DNA of 14,183 nucleotides from an uncultured Lachnospiraceae bacterium (GCA_910586005.1 CAJUHG010000072.1:1-14183), one strand, 5' to 3'. Shown: positions 1 through 7,918, numbered from the stretch's first letter. Made by a program: numbers and translations. Notes: generated from the sequence alone by a model not told the origin.

Positions 1-93
1 TATGAAACGACCGAATGGTCATCATGGGATGCCCCAGAGGGTATATCCTATGAAACGACCGAATGGTCATCATGGGATGCCCCAGAGGGTATA
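1..93 (+). repeat. Two perfect tandem copies of a 48-bp in-frame repeat
   Basis: Bases 1-48 and 49-93 are identical over the 45 bases they share. The period of 48 keeps the frame and gives two copies of a 16-residue unit, YETTEWSSWDAPEGIS, in the outer domain of the diguanylate cyclase. The unit is 24/48 G+C, much higher than the surrounding gene, and contains short hairpin-like motifs (GACC-GAAT-GGTC, CATC-ATGG-GATG). The array may continue left of the window. Confidence 0.9.
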
Positions 94-1515
94 ATATCTG
101 GAAAAGCAATTGCATTTTATTCTTCTCATCAAATGATAAGTGCGTCTATAGATGGAAAAAAGATATATGAAAAGCAAGTTCCAAAGGGAACAAATAGCAA
201 AACACCAGGGAATAGTTGGAATTTTATACCATTGCGCCAAGAATATGCAGGAAAAATTTTAGAAATAACGATTAAGAATGCTTATGATTATAGTAATAAT
301 ATAAAAATACCAGAATTTATATATGGTTTTCCATCTTCTTTTGTAGTTCAGCAGCTTAAGACAAAGGCTTTATCTTTTCTAATAAGTATTAGTATGCTTC
401 TAGTAGGTCTTACACTTGTGGGAAGTTGGATAAGTTTTGGAAAACGGATGCATTTTCATGAGGAAATTCAATGGCTTGGAGTGTTTAGTATTTATTTTGC
501 AATCTGGTCTATTTTAGAGACACAGATACCAATTCTTATATTTGGAAGGGAATTACTATGTAATTATATTACTTTTATAAGTCTGAAATTGATGATTTTA
601 CCAATTATTTATTTTATTCAGGCTGTTTATCAAATGAAGGAGAGTAAATTTTGGAATACTTTTGTTTATCTTAGTCTTCTAGATTTTGCTGTCTGTTTTG
701 TGTTACAGTTTTTTGGCATATTTGATTACTTTGAAACGATATGGTTTACACATTTGCTAGGGGCTTCTGTAGTAATTTCTGCATTAATAATAGGCGGAAA
801 ACGATTGCTAGAAAAAGAAAATAAAACATTTCATCCTAAGCGTAAAATATATAGAAATATTAGTGCTATTTGCATTGTTAGTGGATGTATCATGATAGAT
901 GTATTAAATTATTACTATAGGGTTTATGAAGATGTTGCAACCTTTTCTAGAATTGGGTGTTTGATTTTTATTCTTATTTTAACGGTTCAATTTTTAAAGG
1001 ATTCTATGGATTTAATAGAAGTGGGAAAACAAGTAGAAATTATACTTGAAGAGGCAGAGATGGATGGCTTAACTATGTTAAAGAATCGTAAAACTTTTGA
1101 AGTCGATTTGCATCAAATTTCTCCAAAGCAATATAAAAAATATGGCATAGTTATATTTGATTTAAATAATCTGAAATATATGAATGACAAGTATGGACAT
1201 GGAATGGGGGATTATTATATTATTATAAGTAGTGAAATTATTCGGGAAGTTTTTGGTAAGTTTGGAGAAATATATCGTATTGGAGGAGATGAATTTTGCT
1301 TGATTTCAAACACAATTACACAACAAATATTTGAGGAGAGAGAAAGACAGATGTGTGATTGGTTAGCAAGTTTAAAGGGAGTTCAAATAAAAGAAATGAT
1401 GCAGATTGCATCAGGTTTTGCAACGTTTCATTGGGGGATAGACAGAAATCTACAGGATACGATAAGTCGTGCAGACAAACAAATGTACCAGAGAAAAAAG
1501 AAATTAAAAGAGTAG
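1..1515 (+). CDS. Membrane diguanylate cyclase (7-TM sensor plus GGDEF), 5' end outside window
   Basis: Synthesises cyclic di-GMP at the inner face of the membrane in response to an external signal. The frame is open from base 1, so the ATG at 133 is probably internal and the true start lies upstream. Visible order, numbered from the ATG at 133: an extracytoplasmic beta-rich segment (two 16-residue repeats and on to about residue 75), seven hydrophobic segments between about 78 and 290, then a GGDEF domain from about 315 to 460. The domain shows DGLTMLKNR, FDLNNLKYMNDKYGHGMGD, an intact GGDEF at 384-388 (bases 1282-1296) and the closing ADKQMY, so the catalytic site looks complete. The four residues where the RxxD inhibitory site normally sits read GKFG. 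The ligand of the outer domain cannot be told. The fold is like the 7TM sensor cyclases common in Clostridia. It lies 80 bp before tetR with no terminator seen between. Confidence 0.9.
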   Translation, partial: YETTEWSSWDAPEGISYETTEWSSWDAPEGIISGKAIAFYSSHQMISASIDGKKIYEKQVPKGTNSKTPGNSWNFIPLRQEYAGKILEITIKNAYDYSNNIKIPEFIYGFPSSFVVQQLKTKALSFLISISMLLVGLTLVGSWISFGKRMHFHEEIQWLGVFSIYFAIWSILETQIPILIFGRELLCNYITFISLKLMILPIIYFIQAVYQMKESKFWNTFVYLSLLDFAVCFVLQFFGIFDYFETIWFTHLLGASVVISALIIGGKRLLEKENKTFHPKRKIYRNISAICIVSGCIMIDVLNYYYRVYEDVATFSRIGCLIFILILTVQFLKDSMDLIEVGKQVEIILEEAEMDGLTMLKNRKTFEVDLHQISPKQYKKYGIVIFDLNNLKYMNDKYGHGMGDYYIIISSEIIREVFGKFGEIYRIGGDEFCLISNTITQQIFEERERQMCDWLASLKGVQIKEMMQIASGFATFHWGIDRNLQDTISRADKQMYQRKKKLKE

Positions 1516-1595
1516 AGTGCATGATGCTAAATCTGATAGAGTTATTGGTAAGAAAATTACAATCAAAAAGAAATAAAGCAGTAGGATAGGAGAGT

Positions 1596-2159
1596 ATGGC
1601 AGTGCAGAAGGAAAACATAGATACACTGCTGGCAGAAGGTTTTAAAGAACTTGCATGTCAGCAGACCATTGAAAAAATTACAATAAAGGCGATTACTGAT
1701 AAAGCAGGAGTAATACGTCCTACATTTTACAATCATTTTCAAGACAAATATGAATTGCTAGAATGGATTGTCCGTGTGCAAATCTTAGAACCTACAAAAC
1801 CTTTAATACATACAGGAATGATAGATGAGGCATTGATATTAATTTTCACTTTAGTAAAAAAAGAAAAGGAGTTTTATGAAAAGGCAGTAAAATTAGAAGG
1901 GCAAAATTCTTTTGAGATTATTGTGAAAAAGTGTATAGAAGAAATTTTATTGGAAGTTATTCAGAGTAAAAAAACAAAAAATCAAGGAAGACATCCTTGG
2001 TTGACACCAGAGCATATTGCTCAATATTATGCCCAATCTATGTGTTTTGTAGTGATTAATTGGATAAAAAGTGGAATGGCAGTAGAACCAGAAGAGATTA
2101 CTGCTATTTATAATTATATGATTACGCGTTCTATGAGCCAAGTAATAGAGGAACTGTGA
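1596..2159 (+). CDS. TetR/AcrR-family transcriptional regulator
   Basis: A 187-residue DNA-binding regulator, the usual size for the family. The N-terminal helix-turn-helix spans about residues 28-51 (ITIKAITDKAGVIRPTFYNHF), a clear TetR signature, followed by KYELLEWIV. The rest is a helical ligand/dimer domain with no recognisable ligand motif. An AGGAG sits at 1588-1592, close to the ATG. The gene ends about 240 bp before an MMPL exporter gene on the same strand. A perfect inverted repeat in that gap (2287-2305) is a likely operator, so repression of the exporter operon is the simplest role. TetR proteins of this shape are sometimes annotated as dihydroxyacetone kinase regulators (DhaS-like). 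The dha genes lie about 7 kb away, so local control is preferred. Confidence 0.87.
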   Translation: MAVQKENIDTLLAEGFKELACQQTIEKITIKAITDKAGVIRPTFYNHFQDKYELLEWIVRVQILEPTKPLIHTGMIDEALILIFTLVKKEKEFYEKAVKLEGQNSFEIIVKKCIEEILLEVIQSKKTKNQGRHPWLTPEHIAQYYAQSMCFVVINWIKSGMAVEPEEITAIYNYMITRSMSQVIEEL

Positions 2160-2234
2160 AAGCACTAATTTTTAATACATAAAATTAATGTTAGAATATC
2201 AAAAGCATTTTTTAGTATTGTTGTGTTAGTTTTG

Positions 2235-2264
2235 TTGATATACAAAATCCATAAAATGTATGTT
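2235..2264 (+). promoter_or_regulatory. Candidate promoter for the MMPL operon
   Basis: TTGATA at 2235-2240 (5/6 to the -35 consensus) and TATGTT at 2259-2264 (4/6 to -10) are separated by 18 bp. It lies just upstream of the inverted repeat at 2287-2305, a layout suited to repression by the neighbouring TetR protein. Called by eye only. Confidence 0.4.
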
Positions 2265-2286
2265 ATAAACTACAAAAAATCGAAAA

Positions 2287-2305
2287 TGTATATTTAGAAT
2301 ATACA
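2287..2305. promoter_or_regulatory. Perfect inverted repeat, candidate TetR operator
   Basis: TGTATATTTAGAATATACA consists of two exact 8-bp arms around a 3-bp centre. Its size and symmetry fit the operators bound by TetR dimers. It lies between tetR and the exporter gene, just downstream of a candidate promoter. Binding by this particular regulator is inferred from position. Confidence 0.5.
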
Positions 2306-2309
2306 ATGG

Positions 2310-2347
2310 AAAAAGATTGAATATTTATTTATTCAGTCTTTTTTTTT
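2310..2347 (+). terminator. U-tailed hairpin: tetR terminator or leader attenuator
   Basis: A left arm AAAAAGATTGAATA (2310-2323) pairs with TATTCAGTCTTTTT (2330-2343), with one G-U pair and a 6-base loop. It runs into an uninterrupted T tract (2339-2347). It has the form of a rho-independent terminator but is weak in G-C pairs. It ends about 50 bp before the MMPL start codon, and the only reasonable promoter found lies upstream of it. It may therefore act within the exporter leader as well as after tetR. Confidence 0.65.
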
Positions 2348-2398
2348 ATGATATCTCTTGAAGAAAAAAATATAGAAAGAGGAGCGAGATGAGAAAAT

Positions 2399-4498
2399 AT
2401 GGATAAGTTTGGAAAGGTAGTTGTAAAATTAAGGATACCTATTTTTATCATTAGTATATTGCTTTTAATTCCATCAGCAATTGGAATGATAACAACCCGA
2501 GTCAATTATGATATTTTGACTTATCTTCCCAAAGATATTGAGACAATGGTGGGGCAGGATATTCTGGTAAATGATTTTGGAACGGGAGCATTTTCCATGT
2601 GTGTATTAGAGGGAATGGAAAATAAGCAGATTGTAGAATTGAAAGCTCAGATTGAAAAGGTAGAGCATGTAAAAACAGTGATATGGTATGATTCTATCGC
2701 AGATTTATCTTTTCCAATGGAGTTTCTGCCAAATGATGTGTTAGAAAAATTTAATTCAGAAGGAAGTACATTGATGGCAATTTTATTTGAAACTTCTATG
2801 TCAGCAGATGAGACGATGGAAGCGATTGAAGCGATTCGTGGGATTGCAGATGAAAGATGTTTTGTTAGTGGAATGTCTGCAGTGGTAACAGATATTAAAA
2901 ATTTGTCAAATAAAGAAACACCTGTTTATGTATTAATTGCAGTATTGCTATCTTCTTTGGTTTTGGCATTGACAATGGATTCTTTCTTAGCACCAGTATT
3001 TTTCTTACTAAGTATTGGAATGGCAATTTTATATAATCTTGGAAGTAATGTTTTTCTGGGAGAAATTTCTTATGTGACTAAGGCGTTAAGTGCTGTATTG
3101 CAATTGGGTGTTACTATGGATTATTCTATTTTCCTTTGGCATAGTTATGAGGAAAATCGTCAGCACTTCCCCGAAGATAAAAATATGGCAATGGCTCATG
3201 CGGTTGCTAATACGCTTACTTCTGTAGTGGCAAGTTCTATTACAACAGTAGCAGGATTTGTGGCGCTGTGTTTTATGAGTTTTACCCTTGGAATGGATTT
3301 AGGAATTGTTATGGCAAAGGGAGTTATCTTTGGTGTTATTGGATGTGTAACAATTTTACCATCTATGATTTTAATCTTTGATAAAGCGATTGAAAAAACG
3401 AGCCATAAACCCATTGTTCCAGATTTAGGAGGAGTTGGAAACTTTGTTACAAAGAGATTTCCTATTTTCATTGTTATCTTTTTAGTGATTTTAGGACCAG
3501 CAATTTATGGATATACTCATACACAAGTGTATTATGATTTAGCGGGAACATTACCAAAAGAGCTTGCAAGTATCCAAGCGAAGGATAAATTAGAAGAGAA
3601 ATATGAGATGAATTCTACTCATATGGTATTGGCAGATAGTAGCCTTTCTAGCAAAGATGCTTCAGCTATGATAGAGGAAATGAAACAAATAGATGGTGTT
3701 AAGTCAGTACTTGGAATGGATTCTATGGTAGGACCAACTTTTCCCAAAGAGATGATACCAGAGGATATAAAAGAAGCATTAATGGATGAAAATTATCAGC
3801 TAATGTTGGTAAGTTCAGAATATGCTATTGCTTCAGATGAAGTAAATGCTCAGATTGATGATTTAAATCAGGTAATTAAAAAGTATGACAAAAAAGGGAT
3901 GTTAATCGGAGAAGCGCCTTGTACAAGAGATTTGATTTCTATTACTAATACAGATTTCCAAACAGTAAGTGTTGTGTCTATTGGAGCAATTTTTATCATT
4001 ATTTTATTGGTATTTAAATCTATCTCATTGCCAATTATTCTTGTGTCTGTTATTGAATTTGCTATTTTTATCAATATGGGTATTCCAGCTTATACAAAAA
4101 CAACGCTTCCTTTTATTGCTTCCATTGTAATTGGAACGATTCAATTAGGAGCTACAGTTGATTATGCAATACTTATGACAAACCGTTATAAAAAGGAGAG
4201 AAATAGTGGAAAAGATAAAAGAACATCTGTTACAATTGCTCTTTCTGCTTCTATCCAATCTGTATTTGTCAGTGCATTAAGCTTTTTTGCAGCAACTTTT
4301 GGCGTAGGGATGTATTCTAATATAGATATGATTAGTGCTCTTTGTATTTTAATGGCAAGAGGGGCAATCATCAGTATGTTTGTTGTAATCTTTATTTTAC
4401 CAGCAATGTTTATGGTATTTGATAAGATTATTTGTAACACAAGTATAGGCTTTGGTAGCAAAATAGGAAAAGTGGTAAAGAGTATCAAACCTGTGTAA
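2399..4498 (+). CDS. MMPL/RND-family membrane exporter
   Basis: A 699-residue pump of the MMPL branch of the RND superfamily, expected to export a lipid or hydrophobic substrate using the proton gradient. The substrate cannot be told from sequence. It is built as two similar halves. Each has one membrane helix (about 13-32 and 353-372), an outer domain of about 140 residues, then five more helices. The paired Asp-Tyr motifs in the transport core are present: LGVTMDY with D241/Y242 and LGATVDY with D588/Y589, matching the proton-relay pairs known from mycobacterial MmpL3. A stop codon in frame at 2390-2392 fixes the start to the ATG at 2399. The GAGGAG at 2379-2384 lies 14 nt away and is better placed for a five-codon ORF opening at 2389. 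The next genes encode a secreted LxxG protein and an MntP-like protein, probably in one operon. Confidence 0.88.
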   Translation: MDKFGKVVVKLRIPIFIISILLLIPSAIGMITTRVNYDILTYLPKDIETMVGQDILVNDFGTGAFSMCVLEGMENKQIVELKAQIEKVEHVKTVIWYDSIADLSFPMEFLPNDVLEKFNSEGSTLMAILFETSMSADETMEAIEAIRGIADERCFVSGMSAVVTDIKNLSNKETPVYVLIAVLLSSLVLALTMDSFLAPVFFLLSIGMAILYNLGSNVFLGEISYVTKALSAVLQLGVTMDYSIFLWHSYEENRQHFPEDKNMAMAHAVANTLTSVVASSITTVAGFVALCFMSFTLGMDLGIVMAKGVIFGVIGCVTILPSMILIFDKAIEKTSHKPIVPDLGGVGNFVTKRFPIFIVIFLVILGPAIYGYTHTQVYYDLAGTLPKELASIQAKDKLEEKYEMNSTHMVLADSSLSSKDASAMIEEMKQIDGVKSVLGMDSMVGPTFPKEMIPEDIKEALMDENYQLMLVSSEYAIASDEVNAQIDDLNQVIKKYDKKGMLIGEAPCTRDLISITNTDFQTVSVVSIGAIFIIILLVFKSISLPIILVSVIEFAIFINMGIPAYTKTTLPFIASIVIGTIQLGATVDYAILMTNRYKKERNSGKDKRTSVTIALSASIQSVFVSALSFFAATFGVGMYSNIDMISALCILMARGAIISMFVVIFILPAMFMVFDKIICNTSIGFGSKIGKVVKSIKPV

Positions 4499-4648
4499 TA
4501 GTTTTGTTATTATGCAACGCCGTCAGAATCTTATTGAGGAGAAAATAAAGTTTTATAACAGAATAGAGAGAATATCAAACCTATATAACATAAGAAAAAT
4601 AAAATCTATAAAATTTTATAAAATTAACATTTATTAGGAGGAAAAGAC

Positions 4649-7156
4649 ATGAAAAATATGGAATTGAAAAAAAGATTTAAACATAAATACATCATTCGTA
4701 TTGCAGCAGGTGCTGTTACCGTTGCAGTATTGGGAACTAGTATAGGAGTGAGTGCCTATTCAGTACATGCAGAAAAAAATAATGTGGTTCAAAATTCTCA
4801 AGAGAGTAAAAAGAATGATACAGAGAAAAAAGACGAAGAGGAGACTTTAAAAAAAGCGTTATCTGTAGATGAGGAGGATACAGAAGCAGGAAAAGAGGAA
4901 ACCGTTTATATTGTGGCAAGTCCAAGCGGTACAACAAAGAGTGTGATTATAAGTGAATGGTTAAAAAATAAAGAGGGTTCAGCAATTCTTGAGGATGTTT
5001 CAGATTTGAAAGATATTAAAAATGTAAAGGGAGATGAGACTTTTACCCAAAATGGAGATAAAATTACTTGGCAGGCGAATGGAAATGATATTTATTATCA
5101 AGGCACGATGAATAAAGAACTTCCTGTGACAGAAAAGGTAACTTATTATTTAGATGGAAAAGAAATGACGCCAGAAGAAATAGCAGGAAAAAGTGGAACA
5201 GTTACAATTCGTTTTGATTATAAGAATCATGAAAAGAGCACACAGGTAATTGATGGAAAAACGTATGAAGTTTATGTACCTTTTACAGTAATGACAGGTA
5301 TTATTTTACCAGAGAACTATAAGAATGTAAAAGTAATCAATGGAAAAGTAATTTCAGATGGAAATAAGAAATTGGCTGTGGGTGTTGCAATGCCAGGTTT
5401 AAAAGAAAGTTTGGAAATCAAAGAGGGGGATTTAAAAGAAGATATTGAAATTCCAGAATATGTGGAAGTAACTGCTGATGTAGAAAATTTCTCTCTGGAA
5501 ATGACCATGACAGTTATTATGAATGATCTAATTAGTGATGCAAATTTAGTGGATTCATTAGATTTTAGCAGTTTGGAGAAAGATATGGATACTTTAGAAG
5601 ATGCATCTGGACAATTGGTAGACGGAAGTGAGGAGCTGTCAAAAGGGCTTGGGACTTTAAAGGGAAGTCTACAAGAATTTTCTTCAGGTGTGGATACTTT
5701 AAAAGAAGGAATTACAAATTATACAAATGGTGCGGCACAGTTAAAGGAAGGAATTGGCGTTTTAGCAGGTTCTTCTAATACATTCGTTGATGGTGTAACA
5801 ACTTTAAATGGCAGTGCAGCCACATTAAATCAAGGAGTAGCTGAATTAGACAGAACCTTGAAAACAGAGATGACAGAGGAAGAGAAATCTGCATTGATTA
5901 GTCAGGCAGATACAGCAATTGAAAATACTTTTAGTGATCCAGATACAGGAACAGAGGCAATTAAAAATCAGGCTTCCGCTGTTTTTTATGATAATCTTGC
6001 AAATAATCAAGAGGCAAAAGAGCAGGTAACAGCAGGTTTTGAAACATATACTACAACCATGTTAAACTCTGTATTAAACAGTGCTTATAGCCAAGTAGCA
6101 ACAGAAACAGCAAAGAAAGATAAAATAGCAGAAGCAAAGCCTCAGGTAGTGCAAGCAGTAACACAACAAGTAGTGCAAACAGTGACACAACAAGTAACAG
6201 CGGGGGTTGCAACACAAGTAATTGGAGCACAGGCAGCGACTATAGCTGAACAGACAGGAGGCATTTTGGATGTTAATGCAATTGCACAGATTTGTGAAGC
6301 AGTAAATACAGCAATAAATACAGAAGGCAGTGAGGCACAACAGCAAATTAGCGCATTGATTGCAGAACAAGATATTGATGGGCTTGTAGCAACTAATGTA
6401 GATGCTCAGATGGCAACCATCGAAGCTCAAATTGATGAGGCCTTATCATCTGCTGATGGGCAGGCTCAAATACAGGCAACAGTTGATGAACTTGTAAATC
6501 AGACAGTAGCAGCAGCAATGGCAGATGAGACTTTAAAAGTAGGTATGACAGATGCAGCATCTCAAATTGTAACAGGAATTGCAGATGGAGCAAAAGATAC
6601 CGTTGGAACAGCAGTAGCAGATACTGCCAAAACGGCTGCTAAGACAGCAGCGGAGGCAGCAACTTTAACAGCAGTTTCTGGTACAAAAGCGCAGATTTCT
6701 GCAGCTATCAACACAGTAGATGAAGCAAGTGGATATAGTTTGGTAACAGGTATGCAAGCCTTAAGTGATGGCACAAGAACTATGAATGATAATATGCCAG
6801 CATTGACAGCAGGTATTTCCCAGTTGACAAATGGAGCAGCAACTCTAGTTTCCAATAATGGTGCATTAGTGGAAGGAGCAGGGAAACTGTCTAGTGCTAC
6901 GTTACAACTTGGAGATGGTGTGAATAAATTAGCAGATGGTTCTGATGAATTAAAAAATGGAATGATTCAATTTGATAAAGATGGCATTCAGAAATTATTA
7001 GATGCTTATAATGGAGATATTAAAGGACTTATGGATAAATTGGAAGCGGTAGTAAATGCAGGAGAAGAGTATCAAAGTTTTACAAAGATTGCAGACAAAA
7101 CCAAAGGTTCTGTAAAATTTATTCTTCGTACAGAAGCAATAAAAACAGAAGAATAA
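4649..7156 (+). CDS. Secreted LxxG heptad-repeat protein, partner of the MMPL pump
   Basis: An 835-residue extracytoplasmic protein. The N terminus is a basic stretch and hydrophobic helix (about 11-38), then VHA/EK, a plausible signal peptidase I site after residue 41. A globular part (about 60-300) carries ETVYIVASPSG, NVKGDETFTQNGDKITW and KEMTPEEIAGKSGTVTIRFDY. Residues about 305-400 and 697-774 are arrays of xxxLxxG heptads such as QLVDGSEELSKG and KLADGSDELKNG, the type found in YhgE/Pip-like proteins. Between them lies about 300 residues rich in Ala, Gln, Thr and Val, probably helical. No C-terminal anchor is seen. Proteins of this type often sit beside MMPL genes in Firmicutes, and a role as outer scaffold or channel for the pump is inferred. 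The AGGAGG at 4636-4641 gives 7-nt spacing. It is co-directional with the gene before (150-bp gap) and after (31 bp). Confidence 0.8.
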   Translation: MKNMELKKRFKHKYIIRIAAGAVTVAVLGTSIGVSAYSVHAEKNNVVQNSQESKKNDTEKKDEEETLKKALSVDEEDTEAGKEETVYIVASPSGTTKSVIISEWLKNKEGSAILEDVSDLKDIKNVKGDETFTQNGDKITWQANGNDIYYQGTMNKELPVTEKVTYYLDGKEMTPEEIAGKSGTVTIRFDYKNHEKSTQVIDGKTYEVYVPFTVMTGIILPENYKNVKVINGKVISDGNKKLAVGVAMPGLKESLEIKEGDLKEDIEIPEYVEVTADVENFSLEMTMTVIMNDLISDANLVDSLDFSSLEKDMDTLEDASGQLVDGSEELSKGLGTLKGSLQEFSSGVDTLKEGITNYTNGAAQLKEGIGVLAGSSNTFVDGVTTLNGSAATLNQGVAELDRTLKTEMTEEEKSALISQADTAIENTFSDPDTGTEAIKNQASAVFYDNLANNQEAKEQVTAGFETYTTTMLNSVLNSAYSQVATETAKKDKIAEAKPQVVQAVTQQVVQTVTQQVTAGVATQVIGAQAATIAEQTGGILDVNAIAQICEAVNTAINTEGSEAQQQISALIAEQDIDGLVATNVDAQMATIEAQIDEALSSADGQAQIQATVDELVNQTVAAAMADETLKVGMTDAASQIVTGIADGAKDTVGTAVADTAKTAAKTAAEAATLTAVSGTKAQISAAINTVDEASGYSLVTGMQALSDGTRTMNDNMPALTAGISQLTNGAATLVSNNGALVEGAGKLSSATLQLGDGVNKLADGSDELKNGMIQFDKDGIQKLLDAYNGDIKGLMDKLEAVVNAGEEYQSFTKIADKTKGSVKFILRTEAIKTEE
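6146..6193 (+). repeat. 24-bp tandem repeat inside the LxxG-protein gene
   Basis: Units 6146-6169 and 6170-6193 match at 22 of 24 bases. They encode VVQAVTQQ and VVQTVTQQ in the Ala/Gln/Thr-rich middle of the protein. A recent small duplication that lengthens the helical middle region is the likely explanation. Confidence 0.8.
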
Positions 7157-7187
7157 AAAATGGATACAACGATGCAGGAGTAAGGTT

Positions 7188-7766
7188 ATGAATATTGTGG
7201 AAGCATTGATTGTAATATTAGGAATATCCCTAGATGTTTTTGCAGTTATGGAATGCCAAGGTTCTATGGTTGCAAAAGTAGAAAAAAAACAATTGCTAAT
7301 ATTAAGCAGTAGTCTAGCAGTGGGGCAAGTAGCTGCTTTAGGGATTGGAAATATTATTTCTGTTTTACTTTGCAAGAGTAGAAGACAAGTAAGTGAAATT
7401 TTTCTTGCTCAAGTAATTGCAGCAGTAATTTTCTTAGGTTTAGGAATATATCTTTTATGGAAGGCTTGGCAAAATGAGCGGATTATAGAACATAGAGAAG
7501 AAAAGTTTCATGTATTTCAATTTGTCAGACTTTATGTAAAAATTGGTATCCTTACACTGCTTATAGGACTTGCATTTGGATTTTTAGAAAGTAATATGGT
7601 TATTATTTTAATGATATCTGCAATTTTAACCATTTTAGTTACAATAGTAGGGATTTATACAGGATATCGTTTAGGATTTGAACATAAGATAAAAGCATAT
7701 GTATTGGGTGGAATTTTATTGATTTTGGGAGGTTTAGATGTCATTATAAGCCGGATTTTTAAATAA
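7188..7766 (+). CDS. MntP-like (DUF204) small membrane protein
   Basis: A 192-residue protein with about six membrane helices (roughly 3-23, 36-60, 71-92, 116-131, 136-157, 169-189). The first-half signature GISLDVFAV with Asp16 and the ending GYRLGFEHKIKAYVLGGILLILGG resemble the MntP manganese-efflux family. In that family the second half usually repeats an Asp-containing motif; the matching stretch here reads GLAFGFLES with no Asp. Metal export is therefore less certain than membership of the fold. AGGAG at 7176-7180 lies 7 nt before the ATG, and the gene starts 31 bp after the LxxG gene, so it is probably the last gene of the MMPL operon. A strong terminator follows at 7871-7918. No manganese riboswitch is seen before it. 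Confidence 0.7.
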   Translation: MNIVEALIVILGISLDVFAVMECQGSMVAKVEKKQLLILSSSLAVGQVAALGIGNIISVLLCKSRRQVSEIFLAQVIAAVIFLGLGIYLLWKAWQNERIIEHREEKFHVFQFVRLYVKIGILTLLIGLAFGFLESNMVIILMISAILTILVTIVGIYTGYRLGFEHKIKAYVLGGILLILGGLDVIISRIFK

Positions 7767-7870
7767 TTGTGAAAAATTTCTGATGAGAAGATATCATAAA
7801 TGTTTCTTAATATAAATAAGTAAATTTTAGAAAGTCAAACGGATCTAAATAAACAAATTGTGAAAGTGCT

Positions 7871-7918
7871 AAAAGAGATGTTGTATGAAAGGAATTTAAT
7901 ACAACATCTCCTTTTTTT
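7871..7918 (+). terminator. Strong rho-independent terminator of the MMPL operon
   Basis: GAGATGTTGTAT (7875-7886) and ATACAACATCTC (7899-7910) form a perfect 12-bp stem with a 12-base loop. Four A residues precede it and C plus seven T residues follow. It lies about 105 bp after the MntP-like gene. The opposite strand has a shorter T run (four), so it may also stop transcripts coming from the convergent ArsR gene. Confidence 0.9.

Noticed and set aside
1..93. Tandem 48-bp units as a CRISPR-like array
   Set aside because: The copies are directly adjacent with no spacers, and lie in frame inside a coding sequence.
1521..1589. 22-codon ORF (MMLNLIELLVRKLQSKRNKAVG) between the cyclase and tetR
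   Set aside because: It has no convincing ribosome site and no recognised similarity, and its end overlaps the tetR ribosome site. A coupling leader is possible but not supported.
1596..2159. TetR gene as DhaS, activator of the dha operon
   Set aside because: The dha genes are about 7 kb away with two other transcription units between; the neighbouring exporter operon with a palindrome in its leader is a better target.
4612..4625. 14-bp palindrome AATTTTATAAAATT before the LxxG gene
   Set aside because: It is made only of A and T in a very A/T-rich spacer, so chance is likely; it is not next to a promoter.
6074..6430. Cys-rich 118-residue reading frame on the minus strand
   Set aside because: It is a shadow of the Gln/Thr/Ala-rich LxxG gene on the plus strand; its composition is explained by the reverse complement of those codons and it has no ribosome site.
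7157..7187. Manganese (yybP-ykoY) riboswitch before the MntP-like gene
   Set aside because: Only 31 bases separate it from the previous gene, too short for that riboswitch.
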